Source of the DNA: a virus
Virus record (IMG/VR): IMGVR_UViG_3300031227_000555
Coordinates: 1 to 20,301 of that record
Length of the DNA: 20,301 nt
Strand: one strand, 5' to 3'
Within the stretch, counting starts at the first letter, position 1. Every line of letters starts with the position of its first letter. Position numbers and translations under genes: made by a program. The notes beneath the pieces were generated by a model that did no database searches, was not told the origin of the DNA, and saw only the letters and a program-made list of their open reading frames with translations. Positions 13,822-20,301 of this stretch are shown here, one piece after another.

Positions 13822-14038
13822 CATATTGTACACTAATGATTTAAGCTTTGCTGCGTATTTACATATGCAGGGATTCGAGCTTACGTCTGCGAAACGTTTA
13901 GGAAAATCTTTTAAATTTTCTATAGATTTGGTGGATAAAGACGACAAGCAAGTTAAATTAATGTACCTGAATTCTGAAGCACGTAAATTCGATGCTTCTG
14001 TTCGCGATCTTAAAAAGGTACTATTTGGTGGTACTTGA
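13814..14038 (+). CDS. Small DUF5659-like protein, 74 aa
   Basis: The chain fits the short phage family DUF5659: an initial YTNDLSFAAYLHMQGFEL, a middle SFKFSIDLVDKDDKQV, and a helical end with FDASVRDLKKVLF. The family is known in phage structural clusters and has no established function. The start overlaps the previous stop by 8 nt and its own TGA overlaps the next ATG by 1 nt (TGATG), so the gene is held in a tightly coupled operon. The identification is by pattern recall, not by search. Confidence 0.75.
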   Translation: MSNILYTNDLSFAAYLHMQGFELTSAKRLGKSFKFSIDLVDKDDKQVKLMYLNSEARKFDASVRDLKKVLFGGT

Positions 14039-14904
14039 TGGCGCAGTCATTTACAGACTTTGATGTGTTTCTTGCAAACCAAACAGAGTATTTAACTATC
14101 TTTGTTCGGGATCCAAACACGGACACTCTTGTTGATGTCTACGGGACGAGTACATTTACTCTTATTGATATTTCAAATAATACTACTGCAATTACACTAA
14201 CATTTGGTCCAAGCGGTAGTGCAGAAATCGTGCATCCCGCTCCTGGTGTATACCAGTATAACTTAGATACGTCTACATATACTCGGGAATACCTTGCTGC
14301 GTTCCGCTGTGTTCTGCGTGGTGAGATTATTAATCAGAATATATTCATAAAAAGCGAGCCTGCGGTGTTCTTTGCGCGTGCGGCTGCTTTGCGTGTTCAG
14401 GTGGATAAAGCTAGGAAGTCTATCTCGGATCCTATCGAAAATATGGACAATGCCGAGAATGACCCGTCTGTACAGATGTTCTACGGATACGATGATAAAC
14501 ATTTGATATACTACTTAGAACGTGGCGCACAGATGATCAATGCAGTTTCTCCGTACACTGGGTTTAGTCCCGCAAACTTTCCGTGGGGACAATATGGGAT
14601 GATTCTTACAGACGCAGCCGTAATTGCGGCATTAGAATCGCAAGGAATATTCGCGATAGATACAGATTATAGTTATTCATTAGGCGGTAATAGCCTAGTG
14701 ATTGATCATTTTGGGAAGATATCGCAATACTTGGCTACATTGACTTCGCGTTTTGATAAGCAGCTTATGCAGTTTAAACAACAGTACCGTTCAAAAGGTA
14801 TGGTTATGTTCCAATGGATGCCTGGTGGTGTGCGTGCTGCACGGCAATTGTCTGCTATGCCTAGTGGTTTTTGGTCGCGTATGTTGAGTAGTGCATTCGT
14901 ATAA
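14038..14904 (+). CDS. Probable neck / head-tail adaptor protein with N-terminal Ig-like domain, 288 aa
   Basis: The ATG at 14038 overlaps the preceding TGA by 1 nt; the in-frame TTG at 14035 is rejected. Residues 1-115 look like an Ig-type beta sandwich (strands YLTIFVRD, STFTLIDIS, GVYQYNLDTS, YLAAFRCVLRG). The rest is helical and contains HLIYYLERGAQMINAVSPYT and VIDHFGKISQYLATLTSRFD, which resemble the helices of head-tail connector proteins of contractile-tail phages. It lies between the capsid genes and the tail genes, where neck proteins are encoded. No enzyme motif is visible. The adaptor call is based on position and shape; the exact neck component is not settled. Confidence 0.6.
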   Translation: MAQSFTDFDVFLANQTEYLTIFVRDPNTDTLVDVYGTSTFTLIDISNNTTAITLTFGPSGSAEIVHPAPGVYQYNLDTSTYTREYLAAFRCVLRGEIINQNIFIKSEPAVFFARAAALRVQVDKARKSISDPIENMDNAENDPSVQMFYGYDDKHLIYYLERGAQMINAVSPYTGFSPANFPWGQYGMILTDAAVIAALESQGIFAIDTDYSYSLGGNSLVIDHFGKISQYLATLTSRFDKQLMQFKQQYRSKGMVMFQWMPGGVRAARQLSAMPSGFWSRMLSSAFV

Positions 14905-14905
14905 T

Positions 14906-15352
14906 ATGCTTTTACTTGATTCATATATTAGTAAATTGATGGATGATAATGATTCATTTTCTGCATTTTTAGGCAAATCATATGTAGATACAACATTAAT
15001 TATAAATTCATATTTGCAGAAAATTCTTTATTTAGAGGTAGGTAAAAAAAACATGAGCAAACATTATGTTGAAACTATCGGAACGGTTATTAGAGTAGCT
15101 GCTGGGCAAGCCATATCTGATGCGACATCTTTATCTTTTGTTGTGCGTAAGCCGTCTGGCAAACGTATTACGTGGGTAGCTGAGTTAGGTCCGGCTGATG
15201 CAATGGGGGAGTACACAACACTCCAATACACCGTGCAGGATGGTGATTGGGATGAAGCGGGCTGGTGGACATTGCATGCGTATGTGGTATCGCCGTCGTG
15301 GACTGGTCCTGGTGATGCTGTAAAATTTGAACTTACTGCGGAGTTTGATTAA
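14906..15352 (+). CDS. Ig-like virion protein, long form; internal start at 15053 possible
   Basis: The frame is open from ATG 14906, 1 nt after the previous stop, but has no good binding site there and relies on translational coupling. A second in-frame ATG at 15053 has AGAGGTAGG at 15034-15042 and would give a 100-aa protein. That 100-aa part is the recognisable piece: YVETIGTVIRVAAGQAISD, SFVVRKPSGKRITW, then the GDWDEAGWWTLHAYV strand pair, which is the widespread phage Ig/BppU-N-like beta domain of tail and neck proteins. The first 49 residues are helical with hydrophobic stretches and probably translated, as no stop interrupts the frame. The true start could be 15053. Confidence 0.7.
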   Translation: MLLLDSYISKLMDDNDSFSAFLGKSYVDTTLIINSYLQKILYLEVGKKNMSKHYVETIGTVIRVAAGQAISDATSLSFVVRKPSGKRITWVAELGPADAMGEYTTLQYTVQDGDWDEAGWWTLHAYVVSPSWTGPGDAVKFELTAEFD

Positions 15353-16267
15353 TTGCCTTTCTGGGTACGCCCATATAAGACACGGCGATCAACTAGAATT
15401 CTAAGTTTAGCCGTGAAGCAAAATATGACCTTACTTGAGGTCGGTGGGGAGGCGTGTTACTTGCTGCAGCGCAAGTCGCGTTATGGGACTACGTTCCAAA
15501 AAAGTGCACGCAGTGTAAGCACGATTACCGAAACTGCGTCTGCGGGGTCCTACTCGGTTGACCCTGACACGGGTTATATGCGGTACTGCTTGTGGTCAGC
15601 GACCACTGACAGGGGTACGTCCTATCCAGATATTGGAACGCTTACAGCGACTGTACAGGCGTCTGCTACGACTTCTGTGTGGGAGTCCGCAGTAGATAAG
15701 TATTCGTTTATTGAAGATCGATCAGAATATGCGTTCGATTTATACCAAGATGAGATGACAAATGAGGGTGTGGCAATCCCTGATGCCGCTTATGTGGTGT
15801 TTAATACGCCCCCATTTACAAGCACGAATACGTCAATTTTTAATTTTGGTACGATTAATCCAAAGGTCAACTTTTCCGGCATGCAACCTGTGGTGGATGA
15901 CGGGGATGGTTTTCAAAGATCCTTATTTGGGTTCGATCAATGGAGGAAGTCTAATTCTAAGATTCGTAGCCGGAATAAACCGAATGCATTTTTGCTTGCA
16001 TTCCCAGGCGTTCAGTCAGATTTTGTAATTACTGATGGAGGTCTTTTAAGAGAAACTCGGTCGGATTTTTGGACGGTACCGCCGCCGTATAGTCCACAAG
16101 TAGCGGAACATGACATTGTGATTAGAAGCGCAACAAGTCAGCGTTTTCAGATAATTAACTATACCCCTATTTATATTGAAAATATTTTGGTATCTCAACA
16201 CTTTGATATGGTAGAATTGGATCCACGTAGTAGCATATATAATATTTCTTATGAGGTTGGGAGTTAA
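15353..16267 (+). CDS. Probable neck or tail-completion virion protein, 304 aa
   Basis: The start is a TTG at 15353 immediately after the previous TAA, with GCGGAG at 15338-15343 as binding site; the first in-frame ATG is at 15425 and would remove 24 residues. The protein is mostly beta-rich. Its last third contains HDIVIRSATSQRFQIINYTP and ILVSQHFDMVELDPRSSIY, typical of neck and head-tail joining proteins in myoviruses, though I cannot name the family. No enzyme motif or membrane segment is visible. It sits between an Ig-like protein and the tail-terminator candidate, so it probably bridges head and tail. Uncertain whether TTG is really used. Confidence 0.6.
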   Translation: MPFWVRPYKTRRSTRILSLAVKQNMTLLEVGGEACYLLQRKSRYGTTFQKSARSVSTITETASAGSYSVDPDTGYMRYCLWSATTDRGTSYPDIGTLTATVQASATTSVWESAVDKYSFIEDRSEYAFDLYQDEMTNEGVAIPDAAYVVFNTPPFTSTNTSIFNFGTINPKVNFSGMQPVVDDGDGFQRSLFGFDQWRKSNSKIRSRNKPNAFLLAFPGVQSDFVITDGGLLRETRSDFWTVPPPYSPQVAEHDIVIRSATSQRFQIINYTPIYIENILVSQHFDMVELDPRSSIYNISYEVGS

Positions 16268-16269
16268 TT

Positions 16270-16899
16270 ATGGCTGCGTTAACTACATGGTTTCGTGGAA
16301 CATGGTTTATTAAAGATTTTGTAGTTAAATATCTTAACTATATTTTTTATGCTAATTCTAAGGGACAATTACAGTTTTATGATGGAACAAAGAATTATGT
16401 GTTTTCAAATAAACCATATTCAGTAAAGGAAGGGTCATGGACTACCCGTCCAGAGTTACCGTTTGTAACTGTGGGGGATGCTACTGGAGCCATGGAATAT
16501 GTTTCATTTTCTAGAGATCTTCTTAGGAATGATACTGAAGTAGTTGATTCTACAACTGTAAATGAAATAAAATCATATGGCGGGGACTTTAATGTATCGT
16601 TGGACATTGAAATATGGGCAAATACTGGGGAAGAACGTGATAGATTAACTGATGTTGTGTGCGTCTTCTTATCACACCCAGATGCAAAGTACTATTTTGA
16701 TCAAAATTATTTGGTTTTACCAGAGGGGTTAAGCATTGGTAGCGATGGGGAACGTTTTGAGCCCGGAATAGATCACCCAGTGTACACAAAAACGCTGGGA
16801 CTAACAGTACTGGGTCGTTGGGAAGATAATATAGAACATGAGAGATTAACCTTAGGTGATATTATTGTCGATGTTTCTGCAAAAATGGAATTTGAATAA
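16270..16899 (+). CDS. Probable tail terminator / tail-completion protein, 209 aa
   Basis: Tail terminators cap the growing tube and connect it to the neck. The call rests on position just before the sheath gene and on features seen in such proteins: RPELPFVTVGDATGAME, the strand-helix core FNVSLDIEIWANTGEERDRL, and TDVVCVFLSHPDAKYYF. The ATG at 16270 follows the previous stop by 2 nt and has GGGAG upstream. The N-terminus is amphipathic and aromatic (TTWFRGTWFIKDFVVKYLNY). It ends 99 nt before the sheath gene; that gap has only AGGAG at 16988-16992 and no clear promoter. Assignment is moderate, since the family is sequence-diverse. Confidence 0.6.
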   Translation: MAALTTWFRGTWFIKDFVVKYLNYIFYANSKGQLQFYDGTKNYVFSNKPYSVKEGSWTTRPELPFVTVGDATGAMEYVSFSRDLLRNDTEVVDSTTVNEIKSYGGDFNVSLDIEIWANTGEERDRLTDVVCVFLSHPDAKYYFDQNYLVLPEGLSIGSDGERFEPGIDHPVYTKTLGLTVLGRWEDNIEHERLTLGDIIVDVSAKMEFE

Positions 16900-16998
16900 G
16901 TACATACAATAGTTAAATATTTGAAAAGGTTTAGTGGTAGTCTTTAACAGGTAATTGATGGCCTAACTTCGCATATGTGTGTGTGATAGGAGATAATT

Positions 16999-18363
16999 AT
17001 GGCAATACGCATACCCGGCATTATAGTACGGATTGTAAACGACACTGGTAACGTTGCCCCCGCTGCTTATGAGCGGTTTCCTGTGATTATCGGTACAGGC
17101 GATGTGTATCGGGTAATCACTAATGAGAAAATTCTTAGGGGGACTGGAAGTACAGATACCCTCAGTGCACCTACGGCGGTAAATGCTATTGCAAGTATTG
17201 GTGATTTGCCCGGTATTTCGAAATATGTAGCTACGACAGATTATACATTAATTGGGAATACAGTCTCCTGGGCTGGTGCGGCGGATGCCCCTACGGCTGG
17301 GGAGTATTACTATACCACGTATACAGATACGCGAGCAGCGTCCGCGTATACTCCCACACTGTATTTCGATGAAAATTTGATTTACGCAGATCATGGTAAT
17401 ACTATAAAAAGTGATGGGGAAATTAATGATGTATCGGTAGGTGGAATGCTCGCATTAAACGCTGGTTCAAACGGTGTAATTATAGCGCAGTTGGATACGC
17501 GTTTGGCCGTGGACCGTGAGAATCCTACGAATTCTGAATTAGAAGTAGAGTTCACAGAGGTAATAACTGCGTTAGAGAAAATCACAGACTATAAATTACT
17601 TTTGGTTCCTATGAGTTCTGGAACGTTGGATACCACGACTGCAGCTACGATTTTGTTTAACCACGCGGTTGTGGCCTCACAGCCCGAGAACAAACAAGAA
17701 CGTACAGTTATCGGTGCGTTAGAGAAGGCACAGGGATATGTTGCTGTAGCTACGTTTGCGCAGAGTTATGCACATGAGCGCATGGTTGCTCCTGCGGTTC
17801 CGAATACTACAACGCAAGTTGGCGGTATTGGGGTCACTGATACATATGATATGCGCTTCTATAATGCGGCGTTAGCAGGCAAACTTTGTTCAGTAGGTAT
17901 TGGTCGGACAATCTCTGATGAGACTATTCCAGGTGTTACGTTCGATGATAATTACAGTCCCGCTGAGGCGAACTATTTGGTGCAACGCGGTGTATCCCCC
18001 GCTAAGATTAGTGGTGATGTCGCCAGGAATATTATGGCGATTACCACAGATACTACTAGTGCGCTCACCGAAGATCTTGGTGTACAAGATACTAAAGATT
18101 ACGTCAAGAAATATTGGAGAGAAGGTTTGTGGCGGATTTATAAGAATTCCCCAATTACGGGTGCTTTACCCGGAGCTATTAAACAATCTTCCGTGTCAAT
18201 TTTAGATAGTTTGATTGATAGAAGTATTGTAGCAGAGTATAAAAGCCTTACGGCTACACAAGATTCTTCTGAGCCCAGAAGAGTTAATGTAACGGGTAAA
18301 ATAAAGCCAGCTTTTGGGTTACAGTGGATGGACATAACATTCACGTTCGTCCTTAGCTTCTAA
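16999..18363 (+). CDS. Tail sheath protein
   Basis: The sheath is the contractile outer layer of the tail. The 454-aa protein has the expected form: an N-terminal region with RIPGIIVRIVNDTGNVAP, an inserted beta module (about 36-109, with TTDYTLIGNTVSWAG and YYYTTYT), an alpha/beta core with VITALEKITDYKLLLVPMSS, and a C-terminal domain with GALPGAIKQSSVSILDSLID and a final strand MDITFTFVLSF, where C-terminal strands of sheath subunits interlock. At 454 aa it is shorter than T4 gp18 (about 660 aa), near the size of smaller sheaths. AGGAG precedes the ATG. It is followed by the tube gene, the standard order. Confidence 0.9.
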   Translation: MAIRIPGIIVRIVNDTGNVAPAAYERFPVIIGTGDVYRVITNEKILRGTGSTDTLSAPTAVNAIASIGDLPGISKYVATTDYTLIGNTVSWAGAADAPTAGEYYYTTYTDTRAASAYTPTLYFDENLIYADHGNTIKSDGEINDVSVGGMLALNAGSNGVIIAQLDTRLAVDRENPTNSELEVEFTEVITALEKITDYKLLLVPMSSGTLDTTTAATILFNHAVVASQPENKQERTVIGALEKAQGYVAVATFAQSYAHERMVAPAVPNTTTQVGGIGVTDTYDMRFYNAALAGKLCSVGIGRTISDETIPGVTFDDNYSPAEANYLVQRGVSPAKISGDVARNIMAITTDTTSALTEDLGVQDTKDYVKKYWREGLWRIYKNSPITGALPGAIKQSSVSILDSLIDRSIVAEYKSLTATQDSSEPRRVNVTGKIKPAFGLQWMDITFTFVLSF

Positions 18364-18381
18364 GTTAGAGAGGTGTATTAA

Positions 18382-18897
18382 ATGACTTACCCACATGCGA
18401 CTTTTCCGAATACACAGCATTCAGTATTCTATGCATACTCGATCACTGTTGGTGGTGAACCAATCGGATCTTTTGAGAAGTTTGGATCAAATTTTACGCG
18501 TACTCATGAGCGTATTCGTGAAATTTATTTCCCCCGTGGTCCCCAAACAAAAGAAATTATCTGGGGTGGAACGGATATCAGTGTCACCGTTACCCAAGTA
18601 GAGCTATACGATAAGGCTATTTTTCAGGCTTTTGGAGTGCAGATCTACAGTATAGAGGATTTCAATCAAGTTGTGGATATTAACGAAGTAATGCATAAGC
18701 CAGAAAATATAAATTCACCACAAACAGCGCCTACAATTGATGTTACTGGTGAAGAGACTTCAGCATTCCGTACGCGTGTGATTACGTATAGAGATTGTGT
18801 ACCAACAAGCGTAACAAAAGATATTGATACAAGTTCGGCTAAAGTGGCTGTAAGTATGACATTTGAGTGTCGGACAGTTACTGGCGAAGAAGTATAA
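18382..18897 (+). CDS. Tail tube protein
   Basis: The 171-aa protein would polymerise into the inner tube inside the sheath. Its position between sheath and assembly-chaperone genes is conserved in contractile phages, and the content is beta-rich: HSVFYAYSITVGGEPIGSFE, a TRTHERIREIYFPRGP segment, ISVTVTQVELYDKAI, then a C-terminal VAVSMTFECRTVTGEEV, consistent with the T4 gp19-type tube fold. AGAGAGGTG precedes the ATG. No enzyme motif is seen. The fold assignment depends mainly on position and composition. Confidence 0.85.
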   Translation: MTYPHATFPNTQHSVFYAYSITVGGEPIGSFEKFGSNFTRTHERIREIYFPRGPQTKEIIWGGTDISVTVTQVELYDKAIFQAFGVQIYSIEDFNQVVDINEVMHKPENINSPQTAPTIDVTGEETSAFRTRVITYRDCVPTSVTKDIDTSSAKVAVSMTFECRTVTGEEV

Positions 18898-18930
18898 TAG
18901 AATAGTACTACGAAACGAAAGGGTATCTTA

Positions 18931-19416
18931 ATGTCAAAAAAGGATGTTTCTCCTTCAGATATTTCTGTATCAGACTTTTCTATTTTTGATGGGTTGTTTA
19001 CGCGTGGGTATACACAATCTGCGCCATTAAAGGTTCTTAGTATCCCTGAAGAAAATTTGGATTTAATTGTTGTTTATAGAACACTTTCCCCACTAGAATT
19101 GCGTGATATTTTTGAAGAAGTTTTCAAATTTAATTCAACTGTTGGCCAAGCTGTTACAGAACAGTTAGAAACGTTAGCACGCGCAATTGTTACGATAAAT
19201 GGGCAACCATTAGCTATGGCTAAGCCGGATGTGGATAAATTTTATGAAGCGCATAAAAGATATCCTTCTCCTTTAGAAATGGCTAGGTATGTTATAAAGA
19301 ATAAAATTATGTCAATTCCAGTTCTAGACACTTTGTACGGAAGGTATAATGAGTATGCGTCCAGCATAGTGGATACGTTTGATGATCTAAAAAAAAAATC
19401 GGAGGAAAAGGAATAA
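18931..19416 (+). CDS. Tail assembly chaperone (zero-frame product, 161 aa)
   Basis: Tail assembly chaperones guide the tape measure protein during tail assembly and are not part of the final virion. This gene lies in the usual place between tube and tape measure. It has AAAGGG upstream and helical content with ELRDIFEEVFKFNSTVGQAV, PSPLEMARYVIKNK and the charged end DDLKKKSEEKE. Its last codons lie over a run of ten A (19389-19398), and it stops at 19414-19416, 16 nt after the run. Because the -1 frame continues for 157 codons, this is one of two products of a programmed frameshift, as in lambda gpG/gpGT and many long-tailed phages. Confidence 0.88.
   Translation: MSKKDVSPSDISVSDFSIFDGLFTRGYTQSAPLKVLSIPEENLDLIVVYRTLSPLELRDIFEEVFKFNSTVGQAVTEQLETLARAIVTINGQPLAMAKPDVDKFYEAHKRYPSPLEMARYVIKNKIMSIPVLDTLYGRYNEYASSIVDTFDDLKKKSEEKE
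19389..19398 (+). other. Programmed -1 ribosomal frameshift site (A10 run)
   Basis: Ten consecutive A (19389-19398) contain the heptamer A AAA AAA in the correct phase for a tandem -1 slip. The zero frame stops at 19416 while the -1 frame, entered at codon 19398-19400, is open to 19868. No start codon with a binding site is found between 19400 and the in-frame ATG at 19512. A run this long could also slip during transcription, giving mixed RNA. A possible short weak hairpin follows but I do not count on it. Confidence 0.82.
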
Positions 19417-19871
19417 GTTCTTTTTTATCAAATGATTTAGTTATTTGTACCTTCTTTAAAGTCCTCCCAACAGACCCCAATTTTCAGAAATTAAATTTCT
19501 TTCAGAAAACTATGTTACTGTGTGGCATAGATAAAGATTACACAGAAAAAATAGATATTGCATCAGCGTTTTCTGATATGTTTAAGTTGTATATGAACCC
19601 GGAAATGTATCGGGATGAGGCACAGTATAAGAAGACAGGAAAAGTGCCAGGACAAAATGTAAATATGGATTTTAAAAGACAACAAGCAACAGGGCGTTTA
19701 TATGGTATTCCTCGCCCGTCCAGTATCGTACGAAAAGCACTTGATGCTGTTTACAAGAAAAAGGGTAAAGACATTGCCCCAATTAGAAAGGTAGATCTTA
19801 ATTCATTACTTGGTTCTGATGAAAAATTTATAAGGCGTGCGCAGATAAACGAAGAAGATACTGTAGGATAA
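19398..19871 (+). CDS. Tail assembly chaperone, -1 frame extension (fusion product with the upstream gene)
   Basis: This frame is joined to the 18931 gene by the slip at A10, giving a fusion of about 313 aa (156 plus 157 residues). The first -1 codons read IGGKGISSFLSNDLVICTFF, then NFQKLNFFQKTMLLCGIDKD, so the segment before the ATG at 19512 reads like real protein. No Shine-Dalgarno precedes 19512. The later part has MNPEMYRDEAQYKKTGKVPG and a basic stretch around AVYKKKGKDIAPIRKVD. By analogy with lambda GT, the extension would bind the tape measure protein whose gene starts 6 nt downstream. Independent expression from 19512 is the alternative. Confidence 0.82.
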   Translation: MGGKGISSFLSNDLVICTFFKVLPTDPNFQKLNFFQKTMLLCGIDKDYTEKIDIASAFSDMFKLYMNPEMYRDEAQYKKTGKVPGQNVNMDFKRQQATGRLYGIPRPSSIVRKALDAVYKKKGKDIAPIRKVDLNSLLGSDEKFIRRAQINEEDTVG

Positions 19872-19877
19872 TTTGGT

Positions 19878-20301
19878 ATGAATGGTCCTAATCTAACTGC
19901 GAAACAGATGGAACAGCTGGAAGTTGCTGCTGAGCGTGTTACTAAAAAGTTTGATGCATTAGGAGCATCTCTAACAAAGTCTCTTGGTAAAGCCTTCGGT
20001 TCTAAAGACATGAAAAAGTCTATGAAGGAGATTGCTAAATTAGAAGCTGGGATGACTGACGCGGCAGATTCTATGAAAAAAAGCGCTACGATGACTGAGC
20101 GCGCAGCTAAAGCAACTAAACAATTATCTAGTGAGGTAAAGGGGGCAGCATCGTACGCCACTGGATTGACCCTATCTTTAGGTGGTATATTAAAACTTCT
20201 TATCGATGCGTGGAATTTAGGTAGGCGAATTAAAGGGTTAGCGATGCAAGCAGCCGGACCTCTTGGTAGGGGGTTAACTGGCATTCAGCAAGCTAGAGCA
20301 T
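19878..20301 (+). CDS. Tape measure protein, N-terminal part (gene runs past the window)
   Basis: The frame from ATG 19878 is open to the last base with 141 complete codons, so it is truncated by the window edge. AGGA at 19865-19868 serves as binding site. The sequence is helical and rich in Lys, Ala, Met and Glu (MNGPNLTAKQMEQLEVAAER at the start), later with a hydrophobic segment ASYATGLTLSLGGILKLLID, as is typical of tape measure N-termini. It follows the tail assembly chaperones, the invariant location of the tape measure gene, which sets tail length and helps DNA entry. The full length cannot be seen. Confidence 0.8.
   Translation, partial: MNGPNLTAKQMEQLEVAAERVTKKFDALGASLTKSLGKAFGSKDMKKSMKEIAKLEAGMTDAADSMKKSATMTERAAKATKQLSSEVKGAASYATGLTLSLGGILKLLIDAWNLGRRIKGLAMQAAGPLGRGLTGIQQARA

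Noticed and set aside
16900-16998. A possible promoter in the gap before the sheath gene (TTGAAA at 16921)
   Set aside because: The downstream hexamer at the required spacing matches the -10 consensus poorly. I see only the ribosome binding site in this gap.
19751-20284. A - strand frame of 177 codons at the end of the window
   Set aside because: It overlaps the chaperone extension and the tape measure gene, which have clear context, and it has no binding site evidence.

Overview
The window is a stretch of a tailed, contractile-tail (myovirus-type) double-stranded DNA phage genome, or a prophage of one. Every convincing gene lies on the + strand. Genes are packed tightly, often with 1-8 nt start/stop overlaps (ATGNNTGA or TAATG forms), and most have Shine-Dalgarno sequences, so the host is a bacterium. 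The DNA is AT-rich by eye. The host cannot be named. A T7-lysozyme-type amidase is most often seen in phages of Gram-negative hosts, but that is only a hint.

Region 1 (1-2805): a 5'-truncated gene with a tandem duplicated N-terminal segment and a C-terminal DUF192-like domain, two unrecognised genes, and a small cysteine-rich protein. Region 2 (2808-6839): the portal protein, then an unusual accessory block consisting of a zinc amidase (endolysin), a membrane-spanning HEXXH metallopeptidase-like protein, a Cas4/RecB-like nuclease with four Fe-S-type cysteines, and a zinc-ribbon protein. Region 3 (6840-11728): the capsid factory, with prohead protease, a Pro-rich/coiled-coil scaffold-like protein that contains a strong in-frame internal start, a decoration-like protein and an HK97-fold-type major capsid protein, closed by a strong intrinsic terminator. 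Region 4 (11729-13076): a very basic protein isolated between two terminators, then an unrecognised gene ending in a GAAA-capped hairpin. Region 5 (13096-16899): unknown and DUF5659-like genes followed by neck, Ig-like and tail-completion proteins. Region 6 (16999-20301): tail sheath, tail tube, tail assembly chaperones joined by a -1 frameshift at an A10 run, and the start of the tape measure gene, which runs off the window.

The genes form a virion assembly pathway. Portal, scaffold, decoration and capsid proteins build the prohead and the protease matures it. Neck and terminator proteins join head to tail. The chaperones load the tape measure so that tube and sheath can polymerise.

The most notable points are regulatory: the -1 frameshift, a nested scaffold start, a hairpin over the protease start codon whose left arm overlaps a TATAAT box, and the bracketed basic-protein unit. 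The most unusual protein context is the amidase/membrane-metallopeptidase/nuclease/zinc-ribbon block between portal and protease. I see no CRISPR array, tRNA, insertion sequence or attachment site.
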